This document shows, one piece after another, positions 53,124 through 61,181 of a stretch of 64,000 bases of DNA; positions within the stretch are counted from its first letter, which is position 1, and each line of letters starts with the position of its first letter. The translations under genes and the position numbers were made by a program. The notes under the pieces were generated by a model, which saw nothing but the letters and a program-made list of their open reading frames with translations, had not been told where the DNA came from and ran no database searches. The DNA comes from Bacteroidales bacterium. GTDB lineage: Bacteria; Bacteroidota; Bacteroidia; Bacteroidales; F082. The stretch is from contig JALNZU010000001.1 in NCBI GenBank assembly GCA_023229245.1, positions 124,001 to 188,000 on the forward strand. The letters are read 5' to 3'.

Positions 53124-54179
53124 ATGTTACAGGCTTCTTATTTTCCATATCGTTTACTATTTCGACAACCGGCAGGCACCTCCCGTGGAGTATTGACAGA
53201 GAAGCCTTCATGGTTTTTACTCATCCGCAATACGGACAGCCCCCAAGCAATAGGAATAGGCGAATGCAGTATCATACCCGGCTTAAGTATGGATCCACCA
53301 AATCAATTAGAACAAGAAATAATTTATCTATGCCAAAATATTACAGAGCATAAGAAATGGTTCGAAGAACGTGGAACTCAATTCCCTGCCCTCACTTTTG
53401 CCCTTGAGACAGCTTTGGCTGATTTGAATACTGGTGGACAACGAAAACTGTTCGACAATGAATTTACAGCCGGAAAAAGCGGTATCCCTATCAACGGTCT
53501 GATATGGATGGGTGAAAAAGTTTTTATGAAAGAGCAGATCAAAAAAAAAATCGAAAGCGGATTCACCGTAATTAAACTGAAAGTAGGAGCCATACAATTT
53601 GATGAAGAGCTTGAACTGCTTAGATGGATGCGTACTGAGTTTAGTTCCGAACAAATCATGATACGCTTAGATGCCAACGGAGCTTTTACAGCAGAAGCAG
53701 CACTTGATGCACTCAATAAACTCTCAGACTTTGACATCCACTCTATCGAACAACCCATACAACCCGGACAATGGGAGACAATGAGCTCATTATGCGAAAA
53801 GTCGCCCATACCCATTGCGTTGGACGAAGAACTGATTGGGGTAAGCCATCCGGATAAACAGCAAGAACTATTACGAGCTATCAATCCTGCTTATATCATT
53901 CTCAAACCAAGCTTAGTAGGTGGATTAGCTCAAACAGAACAGTGGATACAATTTGCCACATCTCAACAAATAGGTTGGTGGGCTACTTCAGCTTTAGAAT
54001 CCAATATAGGGCTGAATTGCATTGCACAATGGGTAGCTTCCCAAAAAACAAAATTGCCGCAAGGGTTAGGAACAGGCCAACTTTATCGCAACAATTTCGA
54101 TTCACCGCTTGTCATCTCTGATGACAAGCTATGGTCGGATCCTGACATGCCATGGAATTTGAGCTATTTTGGCCTATAA
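53124..54179 (+). CDS. menC: o-Succinylbenzoate synthase
   Basis: A 351-residue enolase-superfamily dehydratase. The KxK base is Lys151/Lys153 (VIKLKVG), metal ligands are in IRLDANGAF, SIEQPI and IALDEEL, and the second base Lys is in ILKPSLVGG. A run of exactly ten A (53541-53550) within the codons before the KxK motif could favour polymerase slippage. menE overlaps its end by 28 bases. Confidence 0.93.
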   Translation: MLQASYFPYRLLFRQPAGTSRGVLTEKPSWFLLIRNTDSPQAIGIGECSIIPGLSMDPPNQLEQEIIYLCQNITEHKKWFEERGTQFPALTFALETALADLNTGGQRKLFDNEFTAGKSGIPINGLIWMGEKVFMKEQIKKKIESGFTVIKLKVGAIQFDEELELLRWMRTEFSSEQIMIRLDANGAFTAEAALDALNKLSDFDIHSIEQPIQPGQWETMSSLCEKSPIPIALDEELIGVSHPDKQQELLRAINPAYIILKPSLVGGLAQTEQWIQFATSQQIGWWATSALESNIGLNCIAQWVASQKTKLPQGLGTGQLYRNNFDSPLVISDDKLWSDPDMPWNLSYFGL

Positions 54180-55252
54180 ACCAGAATGATATGGAAGGTA
54201 TTTTTATAGGGCAAATATTTTTTCCCAAATCGAGACTCCTAAAAATGGAGCCACCTGGCGACAAAAATAGCCTGATATATCAAACCCATGTGTTCCTGAA
54301 AAAATGGTTCAGTCAGGATCAGCTGATCAGCCTGCAAACCTCAGGATCTACGGGTACTCCAAAACAAATTTTGGTCAGAAAAGCACAGATGATACAAAGT
54401 GCCCAAATGACTATTAACTTTTTGGGACTGAAAAAAGGTGATACAGCTTTGTTGTATCTCTCGCCTAAATACATAGCAGGCATGATGATGATAGTGAGAG
54501 CTTTAGTAGGCCAACTGAAACTGTTCGTAGCACTATCGGCAGACAAGTTAACGGGCATACCCGAAACCCCAATTGACTTTGCAGCTATGGTACCTTTGCA
54601 GTTTTTAAGGTTAGCTCAAGCACAGCCTGATGCAATGAGCCGAATCAAAACATTGATATTGGGTGGAAGCTCTTTACCTCATGAAACAGAATTGATGGCT
54701 TCTACCTTTGACACAAAAATTTATCACACATACGGGATGACTGAAACCTTAAGTCATATAGCCATGAGACGGGTCAATGGAATCGATAAGTCTCCACAAT
54801 TTACTATATTACAAGGTGTTGAAATCAGTACAGACGAACGTTCGTGCCTGATCATACGAACCCCATATACAGGAATGCATCCTATACAAACCAATGATAT
54901 AGCTGAACTTATCGACCAACACAACTTCATAATTAAAGGCAGATGGGATGATGTGATCAATATGTCGGGGATGAAGCTGTTTCCACAACTTATTGAACAA
55001 AAAATCTCTGGTAAGTTCAGTGTTCCGTTTGCCATAGTGGGCATAACCGATGATCGGGCGGGCCAACTCCCTGTATTAGCTGTAGAAGCGCAATGGGGCA
55101 GCAGAGAACTATATGAAGCATGGAAAACACTGGAAATCTTGCTTGAACCTTATGAGATACCACGCAAAATAGTTTTGTTTGAGCGGCTTCCTCTGTTGGA
55201 AACTGGTAAGATCGCCCGTAATTCCATTCGACAACTAATAGAAGGCCAATAA
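54152..55252 (+). CDS. menE: o-Succinylbenzoate-CoA ligase
   Basis: A 366-residue AMP-forming ligase that makes OSB-CoA, the MenB substrate. P-loop TSGSTGTPKQILV, HTYGMTETLSH (adenine/AMP) and the C-terminal GKIARNSIRQL hinge with the catalytic Lys are visible. It is shorter than E. coli MenE (451), with a reduced N-terminal domain, as usual in Bacteroidota. The ATG at 54191 (12 bases after the menC stop) is an alternative start. It is the last gene of the men block; the frame is followed at once by a minus-strand terminator. Confidence 0.9.
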   Translation: MEFELFWPINQNDMEGIFIGQIFFPKSRLLKMEPPGDKNSLIYQTHVFLKKWFSQDQLISLQTSGSTGTPKQILVRKAQMIQSAQMTINFLGLKKGDTALLYLSPKYIAGMMMIVRALVGQLKLFVALSADKLTGIPETPIDFAAMVPLQFLRLAQAQPDAMSRIKTLILGGSSLPHETELMASTFDTKIYHTYGMTETLSHIAMRRVNGIDKSPQFTILQGVEISTDERSCLIIRTPYTGMHPIQTNDIAELIDQHNFIIKGRWDDVINMSGMKLFPQLIEQKISGKFSVPFAIVGITDDRAGQLPVLAVEAQWGSRELYEAWKTLEILLEPYEIPRKIVLFERLPLLETGKIARNSIRQLIEGQ

Positions 55253-55276
55253 AAAAAGCCGCCCGGGGAGAGCGGC
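55251..55276 (-). terminator. Intrinsic terminator on the minus strand
   Basis: GCCGC (55258-55262) pairs with GCGGC (55272-55276); the A7 to its left is a U7 tail on the minus strand. There is no T tract on the plus strand, so it does not serve menE. Confidence 0.75.
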
Positions 55277-55341
55277 CCAATTATGAAAAACAAACAAAAC
55301 AAGTATCCTTTGTAAGGATAACCTTTGGCAAGGTTTGTGCC
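55251..55341 (-). ncRNA. Candidate small RNA (~90 nt)
   Basis: On the minus strand a -7 box (TATATTTG, 55352-55345) predicts RNA starting near 55341 with GGCACAAACC. Two perfect hairpins follow: AACCTT/AAGGTT (55335-55330 and 55325-55320, loop GCCA) and TATCCTT/AAGGATA (55320-55304, loop ACA). A terminator GCCGC/GCGGC (55276-55258) ends in seven U (55257-55251). There is no ATG in the interval, so it is non-coding. It lies in the gap between menE and the M28 peptidase, antisense only to the last bases of menE. No match to a known RNA family is recalled. Confidence 0.6.
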
Positions 55342-55607
55342 AGACAAATATACAACTTATTTTCAATCTCTTATCATTTTTACAAAAATATTTTATTCCC
55401 AATAGTGGAATTTTTTTCCAGTTTATAGAATAAAAACACCCAAAATCATCCATGTAGCAGCTTGCTTAACAATGAAATAGCTTCAATTTTTACGATCATT
55501 TTATAGTTGAATAATCGATTTTTAGCTATCAAAATCATTATTTTTTTAAACTTTTTTAAGATTTGGGTACTGCCTGATTAAGGTTATTTTTGCAGAAAAT
55601 CAGTTCT
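55277..55607. other. Intergenic region menE / M28 peptidase
   Basis: The left part holds the minus-strand candidate RNA and its -7 box at 55345-55352. The right part holds the plus-strand promoter at 55562-55592. The AT-rich stretch 55380-55560 shows no gene or notable structure. Confidence 0.55.
55562..55592 (+). promoter_or_regulatory. Consensus promoter of the M28 peptidase gene
   Basis: TTTG at 55562-55565, a 19-base spacer, then TATTTTTG at 55585-55592: the best match in the window to the TTTG-N19-TAnnTTTG promoter. It puts transcription near 55596 and the start codon at 55608. Confidence 0.75.
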
Positions 55608-57377
55608 ATGCGAAAAATCACACCTTTTTTTATTGTGCTTTTTTTAGTCAGCACTTTACATGCCCAGCCGAGAGTGGGCATCGAGACCTTACGTAAAGAC
55701 CTTTATTTCCTAGCTTCCGACAGCCTAAAGGGGCGTTTCCCTGGTACAGCTGAAGACAAGATAGCTGCTGAATATATTGCTCAGGCTTTCAGGCAAGCCG
55801 GTCTGAACTTCTTTACACCGGATGGTAAATCAGCTTTTCAGATAGTGACAGCAGTAGAAACTACTGATTCAAACAAGTTAAGTATTGGTAGTGTCCAAGC
55901 AGTTTATGGCGAAGATTACAGCATATACGCTTTCAGCCGGAGCGGGTATTTTAAATCGGAAATAGTGTTCGCCGGATTTGGTATGAATATTCAAACCGAC
56001 TCCCTCATACATAACGATTACGAAGGATTGGATGTACAAGGCAAATGGGTATTGGCTCTCAAAGGTGATCCTGAGCCTGAGAATAACAGCAGTCCTTATA
56101 TACCTTTTGCCGATGCACGAAATAAAGCCCTTTTCGCACAAGACCAGGGTGCTATAGGCCTTATCCTCATTGGAGGAACAAAAAACAACCCAAATGACGA
56201 GCTTACACCACTGCTTTTTGAACGTTCTATTGCAAGTGCCGGAATTGCGGTCGTAGATATGAAGAAAAGTTTTGCCGAGACACAGTTGTTTGCCAACAAA
56301 ATACTGATTGACAGTCTTGAATCACAACTCATACGCAACGAAAATCCACAAATCTCCTTTACGGATATTGAACCGGAAGCAGTTATTGATCTGCAAAAAA
56401 AACTTACCACCACCTTTAATATATATGGATATTTAGAAGGAAGTGATCCGGTTTTGAAACATGAATTTTTAGTTATCGGTGCTCATTACGATCATTTAGG
56501 TATGGGTGGCGAAGGCTCAGGCTCTCGGGTACCGGACACCATAGCAGCCCATGTAGGCGCTGATGACAACGCCTCAGGCACAGCAGCCTTGCTCGAACTA
56601 GCCAAACGGTTTTCCCAACCTAAGCAAGAACTCAGACGGTCTGTTTTATTTGTATCGTTTGGGGCTGAAGAATTAGGATTGCTTGGTTCTAAACATTTTG
56701 TGGATAACCTCCCGGTTGATCGCTCGAAAATCACGGCCATGATCAATATGGATATGATAGGCAGGCTGAATGAAGAAAAAGCTGTTGCTGTTGGAGGTAC
56801 CGGAACCGCAAAAAATTTTGAGGATATGTTGCGAGAGCTTGAAAGCAATTCAGAGCTAAAGCTCAGCTTCTCACCCGAAGGATTCGGCGCTTCCGACCAT
56901 GCCTCATTTTATGCAGCCGATATACCTGTATTATTTTTCACTACCGGAGCACATCCCGAATACCATACGCCTGCCGACACTCCCGATAAGATCAACTACG
57001 ATGGGATGATGATCTTGTTAGAACTGATTGAAGAGACTGCTGTTCGACTGGCTAATATAGACGAGCGTCCGATATTCACAGAGGCAGGACCTAAACAACG
57101 ATTTCAGGCCAGACGAGGTTTCAAAGTTACATTGGGTATCATGCCAAGTTATACCGCAGGCGATATACAGGGTTTAGGAGTTGACGCAGTAACAAAAGGA
57201 GGGCCGGCAGATATGGCAGGAATGAAAAAAGGCGATATTATCGTAGGTATCAATGGCATGGAAGTGAACAATATATACGATTATATGAACCGATTACGTC
57301 AACTAAAGCAAGGACAACGCATACATGTAGATATATTGCGTAAAGAAAAACCAGAAATACTGATCGTTGATCTATAA
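55608..57377 (+). CDS. Secreted M28 family zinc peptidase with PDZ domain
   Basis: A 589-residue exported aminopeptidase-type enzyme. A signal peptide (MRKITPFFIVLFLVSTLHAQ) precedes a PA-type insert (about 90-215) and an M28 catalytic domain with GAHYDHLG (His293), GADDNASG (Asp319/320), AEELG (Glu354/355), INMDMIG and HTPAD, covering both zinc sites. A PDZ domain (about 505-589) ends the protein. The promoter at 55562-55592 leaves only a ~12-base leader and decides the start. Confidence 0.92.
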   Translation: MRKITPFFIVLFLVSTLHAQPRVGIETLRKDLYFLASDSLKGRFPGTAEDKIAAEYIAQAFRQAGLNFFTPDGKSAFQIVTAVETTDSNKLSIGSVQAVYGEDYSIYAFSRSGYFKSEIVFAGFGMNIQTDSLIHNDYEGLDVQGKWVLALKGDPEPENNSSPYIPFADARNKALFAQDQGAIGLILIGGTKNNPNDELTPLLFERSIASAGIAVVDMKKSFAETQLFANKILIDSLESQLIRNENPQISFTDIEPEAVIDLQKKLTTTFNIYGYLEGSDPVLKHEFLVIGAHYDHLGMGGEGSGSRVPDTIAAHVGADDNASGTAALLELAKRFSQPKQELRRSVLFVSFGAEELGLLGSKHFVDNLPVDRSKITAMINMDMIGRLNEEKAVAVGGTGTAKNFEDMLRELESNSELKLSFSPEGFGASDHASFYAADIPVLFFTTGAHPEYHTPADTPDKINYDGMMILLELIEETAVRLANIDERPIFTEAGPKQRFQARRGFKVTLGIMPSYTAGDIQGLGVDAVTKGGPADMAGMKKGDIIVGINGMEVNNIYDYMNRLRQLKQGQRIHVDILRKEKPEILIVDL

Positions 57378-57386
57378 CACATTGCA

Positions 57387-57794
57387 TTGCTTACTCTTTT
57401 AAACCAATTCGTAATTAAAACCTTATTTGAGAGGTTTGTTAAATTCGGATTAGTAGGCTTTTCCGGTATGCTGATAGATTTCGGCATCACTTATATTACA
57501 AAGGAAAAGCTTGGGTGGCAGAAGTATATAAGCAATGCAACAGGATTTTTACTTGCTGCCAGTTCAAATTATTTATTGAATCGTATCTGGACCTTCCGTA
57601 GCGTAAATCCTGCCATACTTATAGAATATTCGGAGTTTGTGCTGATAGCTATTATAGGGCTTGCTATCAACACACTGATTTTATGGATATTAGTATCAAA
57701 GCTTAACCTTAAGTTCTATTTCAGTAAGCTGATGGCGATAGCCGTTGTCATGGTCTGGAACTTTGGTGCCAATCTATTGATCACCTTCAGGTAA
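57387..57794 (+). CDS. GtrA-like family membrane protein
   Basis: A 135-residue protein with four membrane helices and the GtrA pattern FVKFGLVGFSGMLIDFGITY, then NRIWTFRS between helices two and three. GtrA proteins are linked to flipping or transfer of undecaprenyl-linked sugars. No ATG is available; the most likely start is TTG at 57387, 9 bases after the M28 stop. Its last 8 bases overlap the convergent pyrF stop. Confidence 0.8.
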   Translation: MLTLLNQFVIKTLFERFVKFGLVGFSGMLIDFGITYITKEKLGWQKYISNATGFLLAASSNYLLNRIWTFRSVNPAILIEYSEFVLIAIIGLAINTLILWILVSKLNLKFYFSKLMAIAVVMVWNFGANLLITFR

Positions 57795-58626
57795 TTGGAA
57801 GTATATTTGATTTTCTCAGTATAGCTTCCATGCTTAGTTGAATTTCCCGAGCTTTTTCTGCAGCATTTTTTGCAAAGTTGGCATCAGTTGAGGCATAGAT
57901 AATTCCTCTTGACGAGTTAACCAACAGCCCGCATTGTGCGTTTAGACCGGCTTGAGCCACTTTCTCCAAACTACCTCCTTGTGCACCAATTCCGGGTACT
58001 AAAAAAAAGTATTCCGGAGCCATCGCACGCACCACAGCTACCTCCTCAGGATGAGTGGCACCCACAACAAACATCAGTTGATCGGCAGTTGCCCACTGCA
58101 CTGCTTTAGTGATCACATGCTGGTACACAGCTTGTCCTTCAACATCCGTAATAGTTTGAAAATCTGATGATCCTGTATTCGACGTGAGTGTTAGTAGCAC
58201 TGTCCATTTATTCGTGTAGTTTAGAAATGGCTGTATTGAATCGTGCCCCATATAAGGTGCTACAGTAAGTGCGTCCGCATTAAGCTGTTCAAAAAAAGCA
58301 CTGGCATATCGAGCTGCGGTATTTCCAATGTCGGCACGCTTGGCATCAGCGATCAGGAGCAGATTAGTATAATTGCTTTTTATAAATCGCATGGTTTTTT
58401 CCATACTTTGCCAACCTTTCAGCCCTTCCGATTCATAAAAAGCTGTATTGATCTTAAAAGCTACTGCATAAGGAGCTGTTGCTGTTATGATTGCCTTATT
58501 AAACTCAAATACAGGGTCATCGGACGATAGAACAACCTTAGGCAACATTGAATAGTCCGTATCTAAACCTATGCACAAAAATGATTTCTTTTCAATGATT
58601 TGTTCAAAGAGCTGGTTTCGGTTCAT
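57787..58626 (-). CDS. pyrF: Orotidine 5'-phosphate decarboxylase
   Basis: A 279-residue enzyme that converts OMP to UMP. The active-site motif DAKRADIGNTA gives Asp94, Lys96 and Asp99; FLCIGLDTD opens the barrel. Length and sequence indicate the longer (type 2) form. It lies 57 bases downstream of prfA in the same direction, probably one transcript. Confidence 0.96.
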   Translation of the reverse strand: MNRNQLFEQIIEKKSFLCIGLDTDYSMLPKVVLSSDDPVFEFNKAIITATAPYAVAFKINTAFYESEGLKGWQSMEKTMRFIKSNYTNLLLIADAKRADIGNTAARYASAFFEQLNADALTVAPYMGHDSIQPFLNYTNKWTVLLTLTSNTGSSDFQTITDVEGQAVYQHVITKAVQWATADQLMFVVGATHPEEVAVVRAMAPEYFFLVPGIGAQGGSLEKVAQAGLNAQCGLLVNSSRGIIYASTDANFAKNAAEKAREIQLSMEAILRKSNILPIT

Positions 58627-58683
58627 CTGTTATTTTTAATTATCAGTACATTAAAACTATTTTCACTGTATTGACCTAATAGA

Positions 58684-59769
58684 TTAGCTCTCAGCCTCAA
58701 GTTCTGTTTTAATCCGTTCGGCATTTTCTGCTGTCTGCAATTTTTCGATGATCTCATTCAGATCGCCGTCCATTATTGCCGACAGATTATAAAGAGTCAG
58801 ATTGATCCGGTGATCGGTTACACGTCCTTGTGGCCAGTTATAGGTTCGAATTTTTGCTGAGCGGTCGCCGGTAGATACCATAGTTTTTCGTTTGGAAGCT
58901 ATTTCTTCAAGATATTTTGAATATTCTCTTTCAAACAATCTGGTTCGCAACACTTTCATTGCTTTTGCCAAGTTTTTTATCTGTGATTTTTCATCCTGAC
59001 AGCTCACTACTATGCCAGTAGGTATATGTGTTAATCGCACAGCCGAATAAGTTGTATTTACCGACTGACCTCCTGGGCCCGATGAGCAAAATGTATCTTT
59101 TCGTATATCTTTCTCATTCAGTTCAATATCGAATTCCTCTGCTTCTGGGAGTACAACTACCGATGCTGCGGATGTGTGAATACGTCCCTGAGCTTCGGTT
59201 TTAGGTACTCGCTGTACCCTATGAACACCTGATTCAAATTTTAAGATGCCATAGGCATTCTCTCCTATGACATTAAACACTACTTCTTTGAATCCACCTA
59301 CCGTACCTTCGTTCATCTCGACCAATTCAGTCTTCCAGGCCCGTGTCTCACAGAATTTGATATACATTCGATACAAGTCACCGGCAAAAATACTTGCTTC
59401 ATCGCCTCCAGTGCCGGCACGTATTTCTACTACTGCATTTTTGGAATCTTGAGGATCGTTGGGGATCAGCATCATCCGTATATCTTTTTCTAACTTTTGT
59501 TCTTCAGTTTCAAGCTCTTCTAACTCTTCTTTTGCAAGCTCACGAAAATCTTCGTCTTTTTCGTTACGGATAATATCGCGTGCATGTAAAATATTAGAAT
59601 ATACGATCTTATACTGTTTAAATGCTTCTACTATAGGTTCCAATTCTTTGTAATCTCTGTTGAGCTTCACAAAGCGTTTCATATCGGCCACAACAGCCGG
59701 ATCATTCAGTTGTTCGCCTATCTCCTCCCAACGGCGTTTAATATCTTCTAATTTGTCGTTAATTTCCAC
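58684..59769 (-). CDS. prfA: Peptide chain release factor 1
   Basis: A 361-residue release factor recognising UAA and UAG. The GGQ motif is at 233-235 (GPGGQSVNTT) and the stop-codon-reading tripeptide is P189-K190-T191 (RVPKTEAQGRIHTSA), placing it as RF1 rather than RF2. Length matches E. coli RF1 (360). A -7 box lies at 59796-59789. Confidence 0.97.
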   Translation of the reverse strand: MEINDKLEDIKRRWEEIGEQLNDPAVVADMKRFVKLNRDYKELEPIVEAFKQYKIVYSNILHARDIIRNEKDEDFRELAKEELEELETEEQKLEKDIRMMLIPNDPQDSKNAVVEIRAGTGGDEASIFAGDLYRMYIKFCETRAWKTELVEMNEGTVGGFKEVVFNVIGENAYGILKFESGVHRVQRVPKTEAQGRIHTSAASVVVLPEAEEFDIELNEKDIRKDTFCSSGPGGQSVNTTYSAVRLTHIPTGIVVSCQDEKSQIKNLAKAMKVLRTRLFEREYSKYLEEIASKRKTMVSTGDRSAKIRTYNWPQGRVTDHRINLTLYNLSAIMDGDLNEIIEKLQTAENAERIKTELEAES

Positions 59770-59788
59770 AGCACACTATTTTGAGTTG

Positions 59789-59796
59789 CAAAAGTA
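59789..59796 (-). promoter_or_regulatory. -7 box of prfA-pyrF
   Basis: Minus strand TACTTTTG, an exact TAnnTTTG match, about 20 bases before the prfA ATG at 59769. Confidence 0.6.
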
Positions 59797-60005
59797 CAGA
59801 ATTTCACTATGTAGGGAAAACAGCTACAAAACAGCCTGAGCTTTTTTCGTCATGGACTACTCGATCAGAGATACTCAAAACAGTTGTGAAAAAAGCAACA
59901 CAATTCAATCAACTCAAGGTTTATGAGTTATTTTCAGTTTGTTAAGTTATCAATTTCTAAGGCTGACGCACAGATTGGTTGTGATCATGGCAAGCGTTCA
60001 AATGC

Positions 60006-61181
60006 TTAGTCCCCATATTTTATCATTCCTTCGGGACTTTTGATAGTCAATTGATTAGTCTCAGCCTGATCGACATATCCTATGATTTTTGCTCTTACTT
60101 CAAATTCTGCGGCAATATCAATCAGTGCGTTAGCAGTATCGGTATCGGTATATACCTCCATGCGATGGCCCATATTAAACACTTTATACATCTCGTGCCA
60201 TTCGGTCTCTGATTCTTCTTGTATTTTCTGAAAAAGCAAAGGAATTTCAAACATATTATCTTTGACTATATGCTTTTGGTTCACAAAGTTCAGCACTTTT
60301 GTTTGTGCACCTCCGCTGCAATGTATTATGCCGTTTATCTTTGGCCTGTATTCTTGTAACAGTATTCTTATTATTGGCGCATAAGTACGTGTTGGTGCCA
60401 GCACCAATTGTCCCATATTTACCCCTTCTATTCCGCTTGGATCGGTAAGTGAATATTTTCCTGTATAAACCAATTCTTTGGGTATTAACGGGTCGAAGCT
60501 CTCGGGATATTTTGTCGCCAACGAAATATTGAACAGTTCATGTCGTGCAGAGGTCAGTCCATTGCTTCCCATTCCACCATTATATTTCTGTTCGTAGCTT
60601 GCTTGTCCGAATGAAGCCAGTCCTACTATCACATCTCCGGCTTGAATATTATTTTCTAACACTTGTGTTCTTTTCAATCGGGCTGAAACCGTACTATCCA
60701 CAATAATAGTACGCACCAGATCACCCAGATCGGCTGTTTCGCCACCGGCACTCCATATGTTGAATCCCCAGTCGCGCATATGTGACAGGAAGCTTTCAGT
60801 GCCCCGGATAAGGGCTGCAACCACTTCACCGGGTATGAGTTGTTTGTTGCGTCCGATAGTTGATGATACTAAGATATGATCAGTGATACCTACACAAAGC
60901 AGATCGTCAGTATTCATCACTATGGCATCTTGTGCTATATCTTCCCAGACGCTCATATCGCCTGTTTCTCTCCAGTAGATGTAGGCTAATGAAGATTTGG
61001 TGCCGGCACCATCGGCATGCATGATATTGCAATACAATTCATCACCTCCCAGTATATCGGGTATGATCTTGCAAAAAGCATTGGGAAACAATCCTTTATC
61101 GAGGTTTTGAATAGCTTTATGAACTTCATCTTTAGAAGCTGATACACCTCTTTGCTGATAGCGTTGTTGTGTTGGACTCAT
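60006..61181 (-). CDS. purM: Phosphoribosylformylglycinamidine cyclo-ligase (AIR synthase)
   Basis: A 391-residue enzyme of purine synthesis that makes AIR from FGAM. The family motif CNIMHADGAGTKSSLAY and the segment AQDAIVMNTDDLLCVG match the Bacteroidota form, which is longer than the E. coli enzyme (345). The N-terminus (YQQRGVSASKDEVHKAIQNLD) also fits that form. Its ATG overlaps the stop of the upstream OmpA-family gene (ATGA). Confidence 0.9.
   Translation of the reverse strand: MSPTQQRYQQRGVSASKDEVHKAIQNLDKGLFPNAFCKIIPDILGGDELYCNIMHADGAGTKSSLAYIYWRETGDMSVWEDIAQDAIVMNTDDLLCVGITDHILVSSTIGRNKQLIPGEVVAALIRGTESFLSHMRDWGFNIWSAGGETADLGDLVRTIIVDSTVSARLKRTQVLENNIQAGDVIVGLASFGQASYEQKYNGGMGSNGLTSARHELFNISLATKYPESFDPLIPKELVYTGKYSLTDPSGIEGVNMGQLVLAPTRTYAPIIRILLQEYRPKINGIIHCSGGAQTKVLNFVNQKHIVKDNMFEIPLLFQKIQEESETEWHEMYKVFNMGHRMEVYTDTDTANALIDIAAEFEVRAKIIGYVDQAETNQLTIKSPEGMIKYGD

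Noticed and set aside
53378..53884. Open frame of 168 codons on the minus strand within menC
   Set aside because: It is antisense to a gene with all enolase-superfamily motifs; serine-rich composition is typical of a shadow frame; no promoter or family signature.
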